DNA of 64,000 nucleotides from Lamellibrachia columna (taxonomy: Eukaryota; Annelida; Polychaeta; Sabellida; Siboglinidae), in assembly GCA_963662155.1 (NCBI GenBank), contig OY759263.1:3343071-3407070 (forward strand). The letters run 5' to 3'. How positions within the stretch are numbered: position 1 is the stretch's first letter; every line of letters starts with the position of its first letter. Below, in pieces: positions 24,892 to 36,700 of this stretch. Under the pieces are notes generated by a model. That model worked only from the letters and a program-made list of their open reading frames with translations. It was not told the DNA's origin and did no database searches. The position numbers and the translations under genes are program-made.

Positions 24892-24933
24892 TTATGTACG
24901 AACCTTTACCATGGGGTAAAGGTTCGTACATAA
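24892..24933. other. Perfect 19-bp hairpin, 4-nt loop
   Basis: TTATGTACGAACCTTTACC, loop ATGG, then its exact reverse complement, followed by a run of T. The stem lies inside the MITE-like element. It could form a cruciform or an RNA hairpin; a bacterial-type terminator role is not expected here. Confidence 0.9.
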
Positions 24934-25217
24934 GTTTTTTTTAATTCCCCTAGGGGTGGGGTATTATGTCAAAGGACCAATGTGGACGTTTCTGCTGTTG
25001 TTACGTCATAAGCTAAGTCATAAGCTAAGTCATAAGCTAAGTCATAAGCCAAGTCATAAGCCAAGTCATAAGCTCTTGCAATGGCTGCCTTTTTGTCCTG
25101 TGCAACACCGGGCAACTCGGCTAGTAATTTATAAACCAAAACCAGACTTTAAAAATGTCAATATCCAAATGATCTTCTTGAATTGACTATGAATGAATGA
25201 CACTGAATGACACTGAC

Positions 25218-25351
25218 CAGTGGAAGGTCTGACGTGTCACAGTACACTTCTGTGTCACTGTCATAGTCCTGGCTTGTCACACTCTGACCGTCATTATCTT
25301 GTATTGTCACCTTAGTGTCCTGACTTGTTTCCGGCACACTCCGATCACCAT
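25218..25351 (-). CDS. ACBD5: ACBD5 exon 6: FFAT-like motif
   Basis: The acceptor TGTGTTTGTAG opens the exon and the split codon A/AT gives Asn. It encodes GDRSVPETSQ and then DYDSDTEVYCDTSDLPL. The run DSDTEVYCD is close to the DSDSEVYCDS stretch of vertebrate ACBD5, which is the FFAT-like site for VAPA/VAPB: acidic residues upstream, then E-V-Y-C-D. The donor is CTG/GTCAGT, a weaker site, phase 0. Alternative acceptors a few codons upstream cannot be excluded, but only this one fits the phase of exon 5 in the same frame. Confidence 0.85.
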
Positions 25352-25689
25352 CTACAAACACATCACTGTCAATCAGCAGGCATTCCACTGTCCAAACTAA
25401 CAAACTTCACAAGTCTGATGTTTTAACTGTACATTTGTTCTGAAAATTCTATTTATTGTAAACTGTTTTTAGAAAATTCCCCATGTCTCAATAAAAAATT
25501 ACTCTATACCCATATAACATTAGGCTGTTTATCTGTGCACCATTTCTGTCAGGATGGGACGAAGTCAAGTTTTAATAATAATGTGGCAGGGCATTTGAAA
25601 ACTAACTTATCCAATTGAATATTTCTTTAAAATAAAAACCAATTACATAGTTCATTCACCAGATAAATGTTCACTGCAATAAATCACAT

Positions 25690-26225
25690 CTGGGAGAAAA
25701 CCAAGACTACAAAAGAGAGATTATGAGGATCTGTCATTCAATGATTCAACACACATGTGAGAGAAAATCAAGACTACAAGAGAGACTATGAGGATCTGTC
25801 ATTCAATGATTCAAGTCATTCAACACACATGTGAGAGAAAACCAAGACTACCAGAGACACTATGAGTGTCTTTCATTCAATGATTCAAAACACATGTGAG
25901 AGAAAACCAAGACTACAAGAGACATTATGAGTGTCTTTCATTCAATGATTCAAAACACATGTGAGAGAAAACCAAGACTACAAGAGAGACTATGAGGATC
26001 TGTCATTCAATGATTCAAGTCATTCAACACACATGTGAGAGAAAACCAAGACTACAAGAGACACTATGAGTGTCTTTCATTTAATGATTCAACACACACG
26101 TGAGAGAAAACCAAGACTACAAGAGAGACTATAAGTGTCCATCATTCAATGATTCAACACACGTGAGAGAAAACCAAGACTACAAGAGACACTATGAGTG
26201 TCCGTCTGTCATTCAATGATTCAAC
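25690..26225. repeat. Degenerate tandem repeat, about 58-72-bp units
   Basis: Eight or nine imperfect copies carrying GAGAGAAAACCAAGACTACA and CATTCAATGATTCAA. Unit length varies through duplication of ATTCAAGTC. It lies in ACBD5 intron 5. Confidence 0.9.
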
Positions 26226-26862
26226 ATGCATCAGAATTTGGTCAGAATTTACCACAAATATTTGTTCTTAATTTTTCCAAATCAAGATATTCCTGTTAGC
26301 AAACATGTGGATTTTGAAAATTTACAAATGACTACAAATGCAGGTATAATACCCCAACTGAGGAAGGATGTGTTACAATGGTTATTTATTTATCCTCAAA
26401 AATAGTTGTTCAAAGTTCCTGTTCACAATGCAACATATACTTGAGTTTTGCCAGGAAGTAAACATGATTTTTAACATTCAGCTACTGTTATTTATCGTAG
26501 TGATTCTAAATTGTTTTAATCTAATTATTTATCTATGAACTTATTTGATCTTAGTTAATTATTGTTTTTATTTATTTATCTATCTATTTATATATGCATT
26601 TACCAATTTTAAATATCTACATTTGTGATTTTACAATTATTTTAAATAGTTTACATTATTTATTTATTTCTTAGATTTTATTAAACATTGCCCGAGAACA
26701 ATTATTTGGATGGCGTGCTATATAAGAAATTTTAAATTATTATATAGTACTTCTTTAACAAACAAGTAATCTGTCATCATTTATTTAGCAATAGCCTCAG
26801 TTTGGGCAGATTCTAAGCTGCCAGAACCAGCTGAAATCATATTCCACACTCAGTCTACTCAC

Positions 26863-27012
26863 TTGTCAGTGGTGACGCATCATCACAGTGAATGGTATCA
26901 CCATTCGTCAGGTGTGTTGTGTCATCAGATGACAATGCTTTTTGTGGTTGTGACACAACAGAGACAATTTCGTCATCGGAGCTTGTGTCAGATGACACAG
27001 TGCCACTGTCAC
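26863..27012 (-). CDS. ACBD5: ACBD5 exon 5: acidic Ser/Asp linker
   Basis: The acceptor TGTGTTCAAG follows exon 4 in phase 1 (G/GT). It encodes GDSGTVSSDTSSDDEIVSVV and then a Thr/Asp-rich stretch ending DDASPLT. The donor is ACAA/GTGAGT, phase 1. The acidic low-complexity character fits the segment between the ACB domain and the FFAT motif in ACBD5. Confidence 0.82.
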
Positions 27013-27089
27013 CTTGAACACATGTCACCAGTGTCAATGACATTATTGACAATTGACACTCATGATATACAATTACAGTTTTCATCAAG

Positions 27090-27355
27090 TTGCTTACACC
27101 ATCATACATATTATGTTGTATGTACAAGGATTGTTTATACCATGATATATATGTTGTACATACAAAGATTGTTTACACCATCATACATGTTGCACATACA
27201 AAGACTGTTTACACCACGATACATGTGTTGTACATAAAAGGATTGTTTACACCACGATACATGTTTTGTGCATACAAATATTGTCAAACACCATGATACA
27301 TATGTTGTACATACAAAGATTGTTTACACCATGATACATATGTTGTGCATACAAG
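27090..27355. repeat. Tandem repeat, about 38-bp units, 7 copies
   Basis: Imperfect copies of TGTTGTACATACAAAGATTG followed by TTTACACCATGATACATA, in ACBD5 intron 4, about 80 bp upstream of exon 5 in the gene direction. Confidence 0.92.
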
Positions 27356-27555
27356 GGATCAGTTAAATATTTGCTTACACACAGTTTACGACAGAACAAT
27401 AACTTATCAAGAATGCTGACTAGGAAAGTATTGCTGCCCCTGGTGGTAGCATTCCTAACTGAATTTTGTCCAAGGACAGGTGTGTTTAAAGCAGGAGCGG
27501 CAACCTTTTTGAATGGAGGGCCAAATTAGTGATTTAGAATAGGTCGGCAGGTCAC

Positions 27556-27675
<120 letters not shown>

Positions 27676-28097
27676 TTATCCTCATGGTAACTGGTATACC
27701 CTGTATATAGCAGTTGTATCGTCTACTGTTTGAAATTGATGATCTATTGTTGTCATCAAAATGATCAAACATCAACGTCTGATTTTGAACAAGAGTTACA
27801 CTTTACTATTCAAAGACACATTATTCGTGTTACGTATTCGTATTTACTAGTATGAAACTGATGCCTGATGCTGTTGCTGCAATACCAAGTCTCCCACATA
27901 TGGCTGCAGAGTTCTCCCTACAAGTCTCAGTCAATGATTATTGGCCGATTGCAGCGCCCCACTGTGGGCGGTTCCTACATAAATTATTTTAACAAAAAAC
28001 GATCGTTCAGCCATTGGCTGCAGCAACAGAGTGAAAAAACATCTTCCTTTGTTGTGTTTCAAATTCCCAATGGTGCAAAAAAAGTATGATATCCTAT

Positions 28098-28934
28098 CAG
28101 GGTTGACATTTTTTTATAAAAAATTCGGATTTATATGATTTAAATCGGATTATTTTTATTCTTTTTATTCATTTTGTTGTGAAATCTGGTATATAGACAT
28201 TTATACAGATGTTTATACTAATAAACTCTTTCAAATGTGTTCTATTCAAATCAATTTGGGTAATTGTCTTAACAGAGGGTACATGATTTGTGCTTATATA
28301 AAGATATTAGACAATGTCCACAAGGCCTCACCCCCTGTAGCTGCATAATCTATCTTGGAAAGGAAAGCATGCTGTGTGTCTGTGGCTGTAGCAGTGCTAT
28401 TATTGTTTGCTGAGAGGGTGGATTAGCACCTGACCAGGGTACTGTGCACTCTAAGGGTCTCCAACCAGACTGCAAACTGGTACAGTATTAAACAACAGTC
28501 ACCAAGACTGTCTCACTTGAGTGAACATGCTGAATTGGTAACAACTAGCACAAGCTCTAAGTAAGTGGACTTTAACTCAGGGCTACTGACTTGAAAAGAT
28601 ACTTCCTCTGGAAGACAAGTTTGTGTGGCTTCACTGCATTCAGAAAGGGAATAGCTCAAACATACACAATGTCATAAAATATTTGACTGTCAGGCTATCT
28701 GGTGTCAACACAGCTACACAAGTGTGCGCACTTTGTGCTTTTGTATTAAAAAAACATACAAAACTTTGTTGATCTCGATGCTTGTAAACAATTATTTGTG
28801 TTAAATTCATATAAATCAGCGATAAAAAAAAATTGAAAGTAAAAAAATAATAAATCAATGATTTTTTTTGGAATGATTAAAATTATGATTTAAATCAATG
28901 ATTTAAATCAAATTATTTATATCAAACAACCCTG
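28098..28934. mobile_element. hAT-like nonautonomous element, about 840 bp
   Basis: It starts CAGGGTTGACA and ends CAACCCTG. The subterminal left GATTTAAATCGGATT and right AATCAATGATTTAAATCAAA are related inverted sequences. It is flanked by TATCCTAT and CATCCTAT, an 8-bp target duplication with 7 of 8 matches. CAGGG ends and 8-bp duplications are typical of hAT elements. No transposase frame was found. Nested in it near 28380-28600 is unassigned sequence. It lies in ACBD5 intron 4. Confidence 0.78.
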
Positions 28935-29507
28935 CATCCTATCAAACAATATATGTATTAATGACATAACATTGTTATTTGTAACACAGCACAGTTTATT
29001 GAGGTAGCCTTGGGCAATATTGTCGTTATGGGACTTGCAACAGCATATTTAACTTCGCCTTTAATATGTAATATTTATGTCACATTCTATTACCACAATA
29101 TATTTAATTATTTGTAATTAACAACTAATATTTTATTGTCTAGTTATTTATTAATTTATTTATTTTATTAACTATTTATTTATTTAACTACCAATGGTAT
29201 TTTACATTTTATATTTCTATGTGTAGCTTAAAAACTACTTTAAATATATTCATTTATACAAGTAAGACTCAGAATATAACCATAAAAACACTAAATATAA
29301 TTCTAAAACAAAACTTATTAAGAACTATACTTTAAATAAGTTCAGTAATACAAGTGAAAATAATAACATAAATATGCTATATATACAATATCAACGCACA
29401 TAAAATGTCTTCATCAGTGAGTTATAAAAAAGCTTGTTTAAAAATGGGAGTTTTTTAAAGTGTCTTAAACATGATTTTGCTGTCCTCAGAGAAGGTGTTA
29501 AATTGTT

Positions 29508-30112
29508 CTATAGAACGGCTGAGCAAATAGCGAAACGGCGATCAAGATGTGTGACAGTCAGTGAAGCCAGTATGAATAAAAGCGCTGACAGCGAAGCAGA
29601 TCCTAGAGTCCTGTTAATGGGGCGGTAGCTAATTAACTCAGCCAGGTAGTCCGGCACCAGACCATTTAATGCACAATAGATAAACAAAAGCACTTTGTAA
29701 GTTGGTCCCAAGTGAACAGGCAGCCAATGTAAACAGGCAGCCAATGTAAACAGGCAGCCAATGTAAACAGGCAGCCAATGTAAACAGGCAGCCAATGTAA
29801 ACAGGCAGCCAATGTAAACGCTGCAACACGGGTGTAATGTGTTTCCTTGTATGGGTAATGAGGCGAGCACCACAGTTATGTACCTTTTGTAAACGTTGCA
29901 GAGCGCATTTCCATAATCTAAATATGATGTCACTAGTGCGTGAACAAGTGTCTTACATGATTCTTCGGTTAGACGTAGCCGAATTCGCCCAATATTTCTT
30001 ATCTGATAGCAGCAACTTTTCAGTGTTGGCAATCTGGTGTTCCATTTTCAGGTCGCTATCAAATTGCACACCCAAAAATAAAAAGGGCAATAGCTGTATT
30101 GTTGGTCAATTA
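29508..30112 (-). pseudogene. LINE reverse-transcriptase C-terminal relic (CR1/L2-type)
   Basis: The minus-strand frame reads YQIRNIGRIRLRLTEESCK, LVHALVTSYLDYGNALC, then LHWLPV, then TYKVLLFIYCALNGLVPDYL. This is the order of the region after the reverse transcriptase fingers/palm in CR1/L2-type LINEs (NIGRIRKYLT, LDYCNALL, LRRLHWLPV, YKILLLTFKALNGLAP). Upstream, LGVQFDSDLKMEHQIAN continues in another frame, so at least one frameshift is present. The motif LHWLPV has been amplified into a minisatellite. It is a 5'-truncated dead copy in ACBD5 intron 4. Confidence 0.85.
29710..29822. repeat. 18-bp minisatellite born in the LINE LHWLPV motif
   Basis: Six copies of AACAGGCAGCCAATGTAA. On the minus strand it reads LHWLPVYIGCLFTLAACLHWLPV, that is, the conserved LHWLPV hexapeptide repeated in shifting frames. 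Confidence 0.93.
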
Positions 30113-30713
30113 TGACCATATGACCACCATATGTGAAAATACTTGATTTGCACATTTATCCAATAAATATATCTGATGTTGAGAAGTATATGCCATCGAT
30201 ACTAGTTGAGGCAAATTTTGCTATGCGTAGAGAATATACCATTTTGACAAATAGTTGAAGAAACCTTTGTGCAAATTATATATATTCTAAACCACTAACA
30301 ATTAGTTCACTGTCCAAAAATTTTTTTAAACAAGTTTTTTCTGTGAAATAGTTGCGGTTAACGAACAACAAAGACATTTTGTGAAAAACATGTCACTGCC
30401 TTAAATTGCAGTATTGCGTTCGGAAGCCTCACTGTATGGCAAGATGCAACGCCTTATCCTGATTTGACGTACTTTTACTGATGTCAGCAATTGGTTGTAG
30501 ATTTACTTAATATTTGTCCTGAAACTGTCAATCTTGTGCTCTTCACTTCAAGAACAGTCTATGAAGGAGCACATTAAAATGTTCGCCTACCAAACATATT
30601 AAAATATATGCACATTAATAATTGTGTAACTGTGTATGTGTGTGTGTATGTGTGTGTATGCATATGTATGTAGGTATATGTGTGTGTAGGTATATCAGTA
30701 TATGTATGGATAT

Positions 30714-30975
30714 GCAGTAGTATTTTTGTCTTGTCACTGATAAGCAGTAGTATTTTTGTCTTGTCACTGATATGCAGTAGTATTTTTTTCTTCAATGTCT
30801 TGTCACTGATATGCAGTAGTATTTTTGTCTTGTCACTGATATGCAGTAGTATTTTTTTCTTCAATGTCTTGTCACTGATATGCAGTAGTATTTTTGTCTT
30901 CAATGACTTATCACTGATATGCAGTAGTATTTTTGTCTTCAATGACTTATCACTGATATGCAGTAGTATTTTCAG
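30714..30975. repeat. Tandem repeat with CTTGTCACTGATATGCAGTA core
   Basis: About nine copies of a 27-bp unit, several enlarged to about 40 bp by an inserted TTCTTCAATG. A GT-rich stretch precedes it (30640-30700). Confidence 0.92.
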
Positions 30976-31030
30976 CAAATGCGACAATTGTTTTCTCAAG
31001 AAAATCAACATGGAAGTTGCATAATTTATC

Positions 31031-31485
31031 GCCAGATTCTGTCTTTATACACAGGAATCCATCGCTGCCACGTGCATATGCTGCCAGTCAGATTCTGTCT
31101 TTATACACAGGAATCCATCACTGCCACGTGCATATGCTGCCAGTCAGATTCTGTCTTTATACACAGGAATCCATCGTTGCCACGTGCATATGCTGACAGT
31201 CAGATTCTGTCTTTATACACAGGAATCCATCACTGCCACGTGGATATGCTGCCAGTCAGATTCTGTCTTTATACACAGGAATCCATCACTGCCACGTGCA
31301 TATGCTGCCAGTCAGATTCTGTCTTTATACACAGGAATCCATCACTGCCACGTGCATATGCTGCCAGTCAGATTCTGTCTTTATACACAGGAATCCATCA
31401 CTGCCACGTGCATATGCTGCCAGTCAGATTCTGTCTTTATACACAGGAATCCATCACTGCCACGTGCATATGCTGCCAATCAGCA
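31031..31485. repeat. Minisatellite, 56-bp units, 8 copies
   Basis: The unit starts GCCAGTCAGATTCTGTCTTT and ends GTGCATATGCT. It carries CACGTG, an E-box, in nearly every copy. Plus-strand frames stay open across it but lack any recognised domain. It lies in ACBD5 intron 4, about 200 bp past exon 4. Confidence 0.96.
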
Positions 31486-31690
31486 ACTAGAAATTTAGAA
31501 TGCAAAAGTGTAAAAAGTACAACAGTCCCTTTTCTCTGGTCTTAACATAATTTTTAGTGTGCAAAAAATCTCGAAAGAGAGTACTGTCTCAAAATCATTT
31601 GCACTTTATTCGTATACCATGAGCCAGGAAGAAATATAATGAGCTGTCTCCAACAATTACAATGCAGTGTGATTTTCTGTATTCCCTCAC

Positions 31691-31958
31691 CTGTGCTGGC
31701 ATCCAAGTCTGTATGTTTCGTTGTAGACTCAAAAGCCACATACTGTGCTGTATTTGTACCACCCACCAAGGCTGCACATTCGGTTTCACCTTCACCGAAT
31801 GGCTTCTCAGTCAATGCTTCCAGGCTCTTAGTAACATCGTTGTTATTGCGTTTTGACGATCTGCTGTTGATTGTATTTGTATCAACCATCTCATAAAATG
31901 ATCCGAGTTTTTCAATGAAGGTCTGTACAGAGTCACTGTGGGGCATCGCTTCAACAAT
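31691..31958 (-). CDS. ACBD5: ACBD5 exon 4: end of ACB region, linker
   Basis: The acceptor TTTGCCCTGCAG follows exon 3 in phase 0. The exon starts IVEAMPHSDSVQTFIEKL and continues GSFYEMVDTN, matching the vertebrate IVETMPMTEKVEELLRVIG and PFYEIVED stretch directly after the acyl-CoA-binding helices. The rest (about 60 codons) is polar linker ending DLDAST. The donor is CACAG/GTGAGG, phase 1. An open frame continues past the donor to 31554, but the donor is strong and exon 5 fits its phase. Confidence 0.92.
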
Positions 31959-31999
31959 CTGCAGGGCAAACAAGTGGCATTTCACACAGGGGTTTAACA

Positions 32000-32184
32000 C
32001 AGGGGTTCGCAAACTGGGGCTAGAAAGCCCTGGGGGTTGTCATGTAGTCCCATGGAGGTCCTTAGAAAACATGCAAGATTATTTTGGAATGGCATGCTAC
32101 ATGTGAAACCCAAACAGCTGTGATGCCTCAGCTAGAAAGTGCAAATTGGGGGGGAGGCTAAGGTGAGAAAGGTTGGGAACCCCA
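32000..32184. mobile_element. Short hAT-like MITE, 185 bp
   Basis: It starts CAGGGGTTCGCAAACTGGGG and ends GGTTGGGAACCCCAG. It is flanked by GTTTAACA and ATTTAACA (7 of 8 matches). Ends and duplication length are hAT-like. Inserted only about 40 bp from the exon 4 acceptor of ACBD5, upstream in the gene sense. Confidence 0.85.
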
Positions 32185-32750
32185 GATTTAACACAAACGT
32201 CATGGCACAATAAATATAAATTAGAAGGGAATTTGTTTACTTTTGCTAGTGACCTGTCACACTGTTGTAAACCCAGAATGTTTTCCAACAGACTGTCATG
32301 AAGTGGAAGTGCTGGCGGGGGGGCGGGGGGGGGGGGGGCATATTGGAATCTTGGAGATGGGCAGTTGTCTGACGAAGATGGGTAAGATAGATAGGGTTTT
32401 TCTTTTTACAAGACAATATTTTTTCATAACATTGTTTGAACTTAGTCTTAGCACATGTGGTCGGGTTTCGGCAAATGTTGTCGGCAGCAGAATAGGGAAT
32501 ACAGCCAATATATAAAACTATATTTTTAACCTGAACATCTTTAAAATAATGATACTGCTGCCAGTGTTTGGTACATCGATTTATTTATAGTAATAGTGTA
32601 AGTCATTGGTTGGGAAACGCATTTCTATGGGCTTTCCCTACCTACCCACCCACCCACCCACCTATCAGCGCTGTCATTGGAAGAAACAATCCCGTGACCC
32701 GGATGTCGTGGGGCGAGTTCAAAATTGCTATGCTATGCGACTGTCCCTGA

Positions 32751-33118
32751 AGTTTGAAGCCCGAGGCAGAGGTGCCTTCCTCATCCTTTGTTACGGAGAT
32801 CCACAATGTTGATGTTTGAAGCCCGAGGCAGAGGTGCCTTCGTCATCCTTTGTTACGGAGATCCACAATGTTGATGTTTGAAGCCCGAGGCAGAGGTGCC
32901 TTCCTCATCCTTTGTTACGGAGATCCTCAATGTTGATGTTTGAAGCCCGAGGCAGAGGTGCCTTCCTCATCCTTTGTTACGGAGATCCACAATGTTGATG
33001 TTTGAAGCCTGAGGCAGAGGTGCCTTCCTCATCCTTTGTTACGGAGATCCACAATGTTGATGTTTTAAGCTTGAGGCAGAGGTGCCTTCCTCATCCTTTG
33101 TTACGGAGATCCACAATG
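32751..33118. repeat. Minisatellite, 62-bp units, 6 copies
   Basis: The unit starts TTTGAAGCCCGAGGCAGAGG and contains CATCCTTTGTTACGGAGATC. Copies are nearly identical except for the last one (TTTTAAGCTTGAGG). It lies in ACBD5 intron 3. Confidence 0.96.
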
Positions 33119-33721
33119 TCCTAGTAACCTCTGATTCACATACACAATCGGCATGTACTACCGGGTGGTATCGACAGCAGTTTTCCGGTTGTTGAAAGTC
33201 AAACGGCCCGGCAAACTACGAATGATTAGGCTGTGCTCTGTGTAGTAAATTCATATTGTGTTTTGTCCAATGGCAACACTGGATCTGGATTATTGCTGTT
33301 TTTATCAAAGAAGTAATACTTTTTTGTTATGTTTCAATGTATTACTTTCAAAACCAATTTATCATTGGGTGGTATATCTTCTATTTTCCATTATCATGTC
33401 ACCTTTTGATTTAATTATTTTTGAACTAGGCTTAAATGAATGGAAAGTTGTTACTACTGCACATGCAATATTGCCAACCTCGCTGCACCACTAACAAGAC
33501 TTGAATGGGCCAATGACGGCCAAACTGGACTTGGCCTGCCATTGAAAAAAAAATAATTTGGCCAATACTGGCCGTCATTGGCATTGGCTTACCAGTACAA
33601 AAAACAAATGGATCAATAATGGTCACTACATCAACCAGCACTGGCGGTAAGAAAAGAAACGACACGTGTGAATAGATGATGAGACAATGTTTCTGTCACC
33701 TTGGTAGTTTTTATCAATTAC

Positions 33722-33794
33722 CTGTTTCAGCTGCTCAACGTAATTGGTCATGGCGTCTTCCTCCGACATCTCCTGCAGGTCACTCCAAGCATCC
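33722..33794 (-). CDS. ACBD5: ACBD5 exon 3: ACB domain helix 4
   Basis: Acceptor GTGTGTTTCAG, donor AAACAG/GTAATT. The first base completes Trp, giving WDAWSDLQEMSEEDAMTNYV and then EQLKQ. This is the WDAW(S/N)xLxxMxxEEAMxxYVE signature of acyl-CoA-binding domains. The 40-bp array begins about 5 bp from the acceptor, so the branch point of this intron must lie inside array units. Confidence 0.96.
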
Positions 33795-33798
33795 CTGA

Positions 33799-36700
33799 AA
33801 CACACAACTCACAAGTACAGGCAACACCCTCTATTAGAATCACACAACTCACAAGTACAGGCAACACTCTCTATTAGAATCACACAACTCACAAGTACAG
33901 GCAACACTCTCTATTAGAATCACACAACTCACAAGTACAGGCAACACCCTCTATTAGAATCACACAACTCACAAGTACAGGCAACACTCTCTATTAGAAT
34001 CACACAACTCACAAGTACAGGCAACACTCTCTATTAGAATCACACAACTCACAAGTACAGGCAACACTCTCTATTAGAATCACACAACTCACAAGTACAG
34101 GCAACACCCTCTATTAGAATCACACAACTCACAAGTACAGGCAACACTCTCTATTAGAATCACACAACTCACAAGTACAGGCAACACTCTCTATTAGAAT
34201 CACACAACTCACAAGTACAGGCAACACTCTCTATTAGAATCACACAACTCACAAGTACAGGCAACACCCTCTATTAGAATCACACAACTCACAAGTACAG
34301 GCAACACTCTCTATTAGAATCACACAACTCACAAGTACAGGCAACACTCTCTATTAGAATCACAAAACTCACAAGTACAGGCAACACTCTCTATTAGAAT
34401 CACACAACTCACAAGTACAGGCAACACTCTCTATTAGAATCACACAACTCACAAGTACAGGCAACACCCTCTATTAGAATCACACAACTCACAAGTACAG
34501 GCAACACTCTCTATTAGAATCACACAACTCACAAGTACTTGCAACACTCTCTATTAGAATCACACAACTCACAAGTACAGGCAACACCCTCTATTAGAAT
34601 CACAAAACTCACAAGTACAGGCAACACTCTATATTAGAATCACACAACTCACAAGAACTGGCAACACCCTCTATTAGAATCACACAACTCACACGTACAG
34701 GCAACACCCTCTATTAGAATCACAAAACTCACAAGTACAGGCAACACTCTCTATTAGAATCACAAAACTCACAAGTACTGGCAACACTCTCTATTAGAAT
34801 CACACAACTCACAAGTACAGGCAACACTCTCTATTAGAATCACAAAACTCACAAGTACTGGCAACACTCTCTATTAGAATCACAAAACTCACAAGTACAG
34901 GCAACACCCTCTATTAGAATCACAAAACTCACAAGTACAGGCAACACTCTATATTAGAATCACACAACTCACAAGTACAGGCAACACTCTCTATTAGAAT
35001 CACACAACTCACAAGTACAGGCAACACTCTCTATTAGAATCACACAACTCACAAGTACAGGCAACACTCTCTATTAGAATCACAAAACTCACAAGTACTG
35101 GCAACACTCTCTATTAGAATCACACAACTCACAAGTACTGGCAACACTCTCTATTAGAATCACACAACTCACAAGTACAGGCAACACCCTCTATTAGAAT
35201 CACACAACTCACAAGTACTGGCAACACCCTCTATTAGAATCACACAACTCACAAGTACTGGCAACACCCTCTATTAGAATCACACAACTCACAAGTACTG
35301 GCAACACTCTCTATTAGAATCACACAACTCACAAGTACAGGCAACACCCTCTATTAGAATCACACAACTCACAAGTACTGGCAACACCCTCTATTAGAAT
35401 CACACAACTCACAAGTACTGGCAACACCCTCTATTAGAATCACACAACTCACAAGTACTGGCAACACTCTCTATTAGAATCACAAAACTCACAAGTACTG
35501 GCAACACCCTCTATTAGAATCACACAACTCACAAGTACTGGCAACACTCTCTATTAGAATCACAAAACTCACAAGTACAGGCAACACCCTCTATTAGAAT
35601 CACAAAACTCACAAGTACAGGCAACACTCTCTATTAGAATCACACAACTCACAAGTACAGGCAACACTCTCTATTAGAATCACACAACTCACAAGTACAG
35701 GCAACACTCTATATTAGAATCACACAACTCACAAGTACAGGCAACACTCTCTATTAGAATCACACAACTCACAAGTACAGGCAACACTCTCTATTAGAAT
35801 CACACAACTCACAAGTACAGGCAACACTCTCTATTAGAATCACACAACTCACAAGTACAGGCAACACCCTCTATTAGAATCACACAACTCACAAGTACAG
35901 GCAACACTCTCTATTAGAATCACACAACTCACAAGTACAGGCAACACTCTCTATTAGAATCACACAACTCACAAGTACAGGCAACACTCTCTATTAGAAT
36001 CACACAACTCACAAGTACAGGCAACACTCTCTATTAGAATCACACAACTCACAAGTACAGGCAACACCCTCTATTAGAATCACCCAACTCACAAGTACAG
36101 GCAACACTCTCTATTAGAATCACACAACTCACAAGTACAGGCAACACTCTCTATTAGAATCACACAACTCACAAGTACAGGCAACACTCTCTATTAGAAT
36201 CACACAACTCACAAGTACAGGCAACACTCTCTATTAGAATCACACAACTCACAAGTACAGGCAACACCCTCTATTAGAATCACACAACTCACAAGTACAG
36301 GCAACACTCTCTATTAGAATCACACAACTCACAAGTACAGGCAACACTCTCTATTAGAATCACAAAACTCACAAGTACAGGCAACACTCTCTATTAGAAT
36401 CACACAACTCACAAGTACAGGCAACACTCTCTATTAGAATCACACAACTCACAAGTACAGGCAACACCCTCTATTAGAATCACACAACTCACAAGTACAG
36501 GCAACACTCTCTATTAGAATCACACAACTCACAAGTACTTGCAACACTCTCTATTAGAATCACACAACTCACAAGTACAGGCAACACCCTCTATTAGAAT
36601 CACAAAACTCACAAGTACAGGCAACACTCTATATTAGAATCACACAACTCACAAGAACTGGCAACACCCTCTATTAGAATCACACAACTCACACGTACAG

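Larger units (their letters stand above)
21300..25160. mobile_element. MITE-like inverted repeat with a minisatellite core
   Basis: About 95 bp at 21310-21410 (TTTTTAAAGTCTGGTTTTGG ... GACAAAAAGGCAGCCATTGC) recur as the reverse complement at 25065-25155. The inner edges are GAGCTTATGACT and AGTCATAAGCTC. Between them lie the 61-bp array, a hairpin at 24892-24933 and five copies of a 10-bp CATAAGCTAAGT-type repeat at 25008-25072. This looks like a nonautonomous element with long inverted termini whose interior expanded. No transposase remains and no target duplication was identified. Confidence 0.65.

Noticed and set aside
25158..25403. Whole 81-codon minus frame as a gene starting at its ATG
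   Set aside because: Only 25351-25218 is exon; the ends are intron, as shown by the acceptor, donor and phases.
31554..31690. Extension of ACBD5 exon 4 to the open-frame end
   Set aside because: A strong donor at 31691 and a phase-matched exon 5 make this intron sequence.
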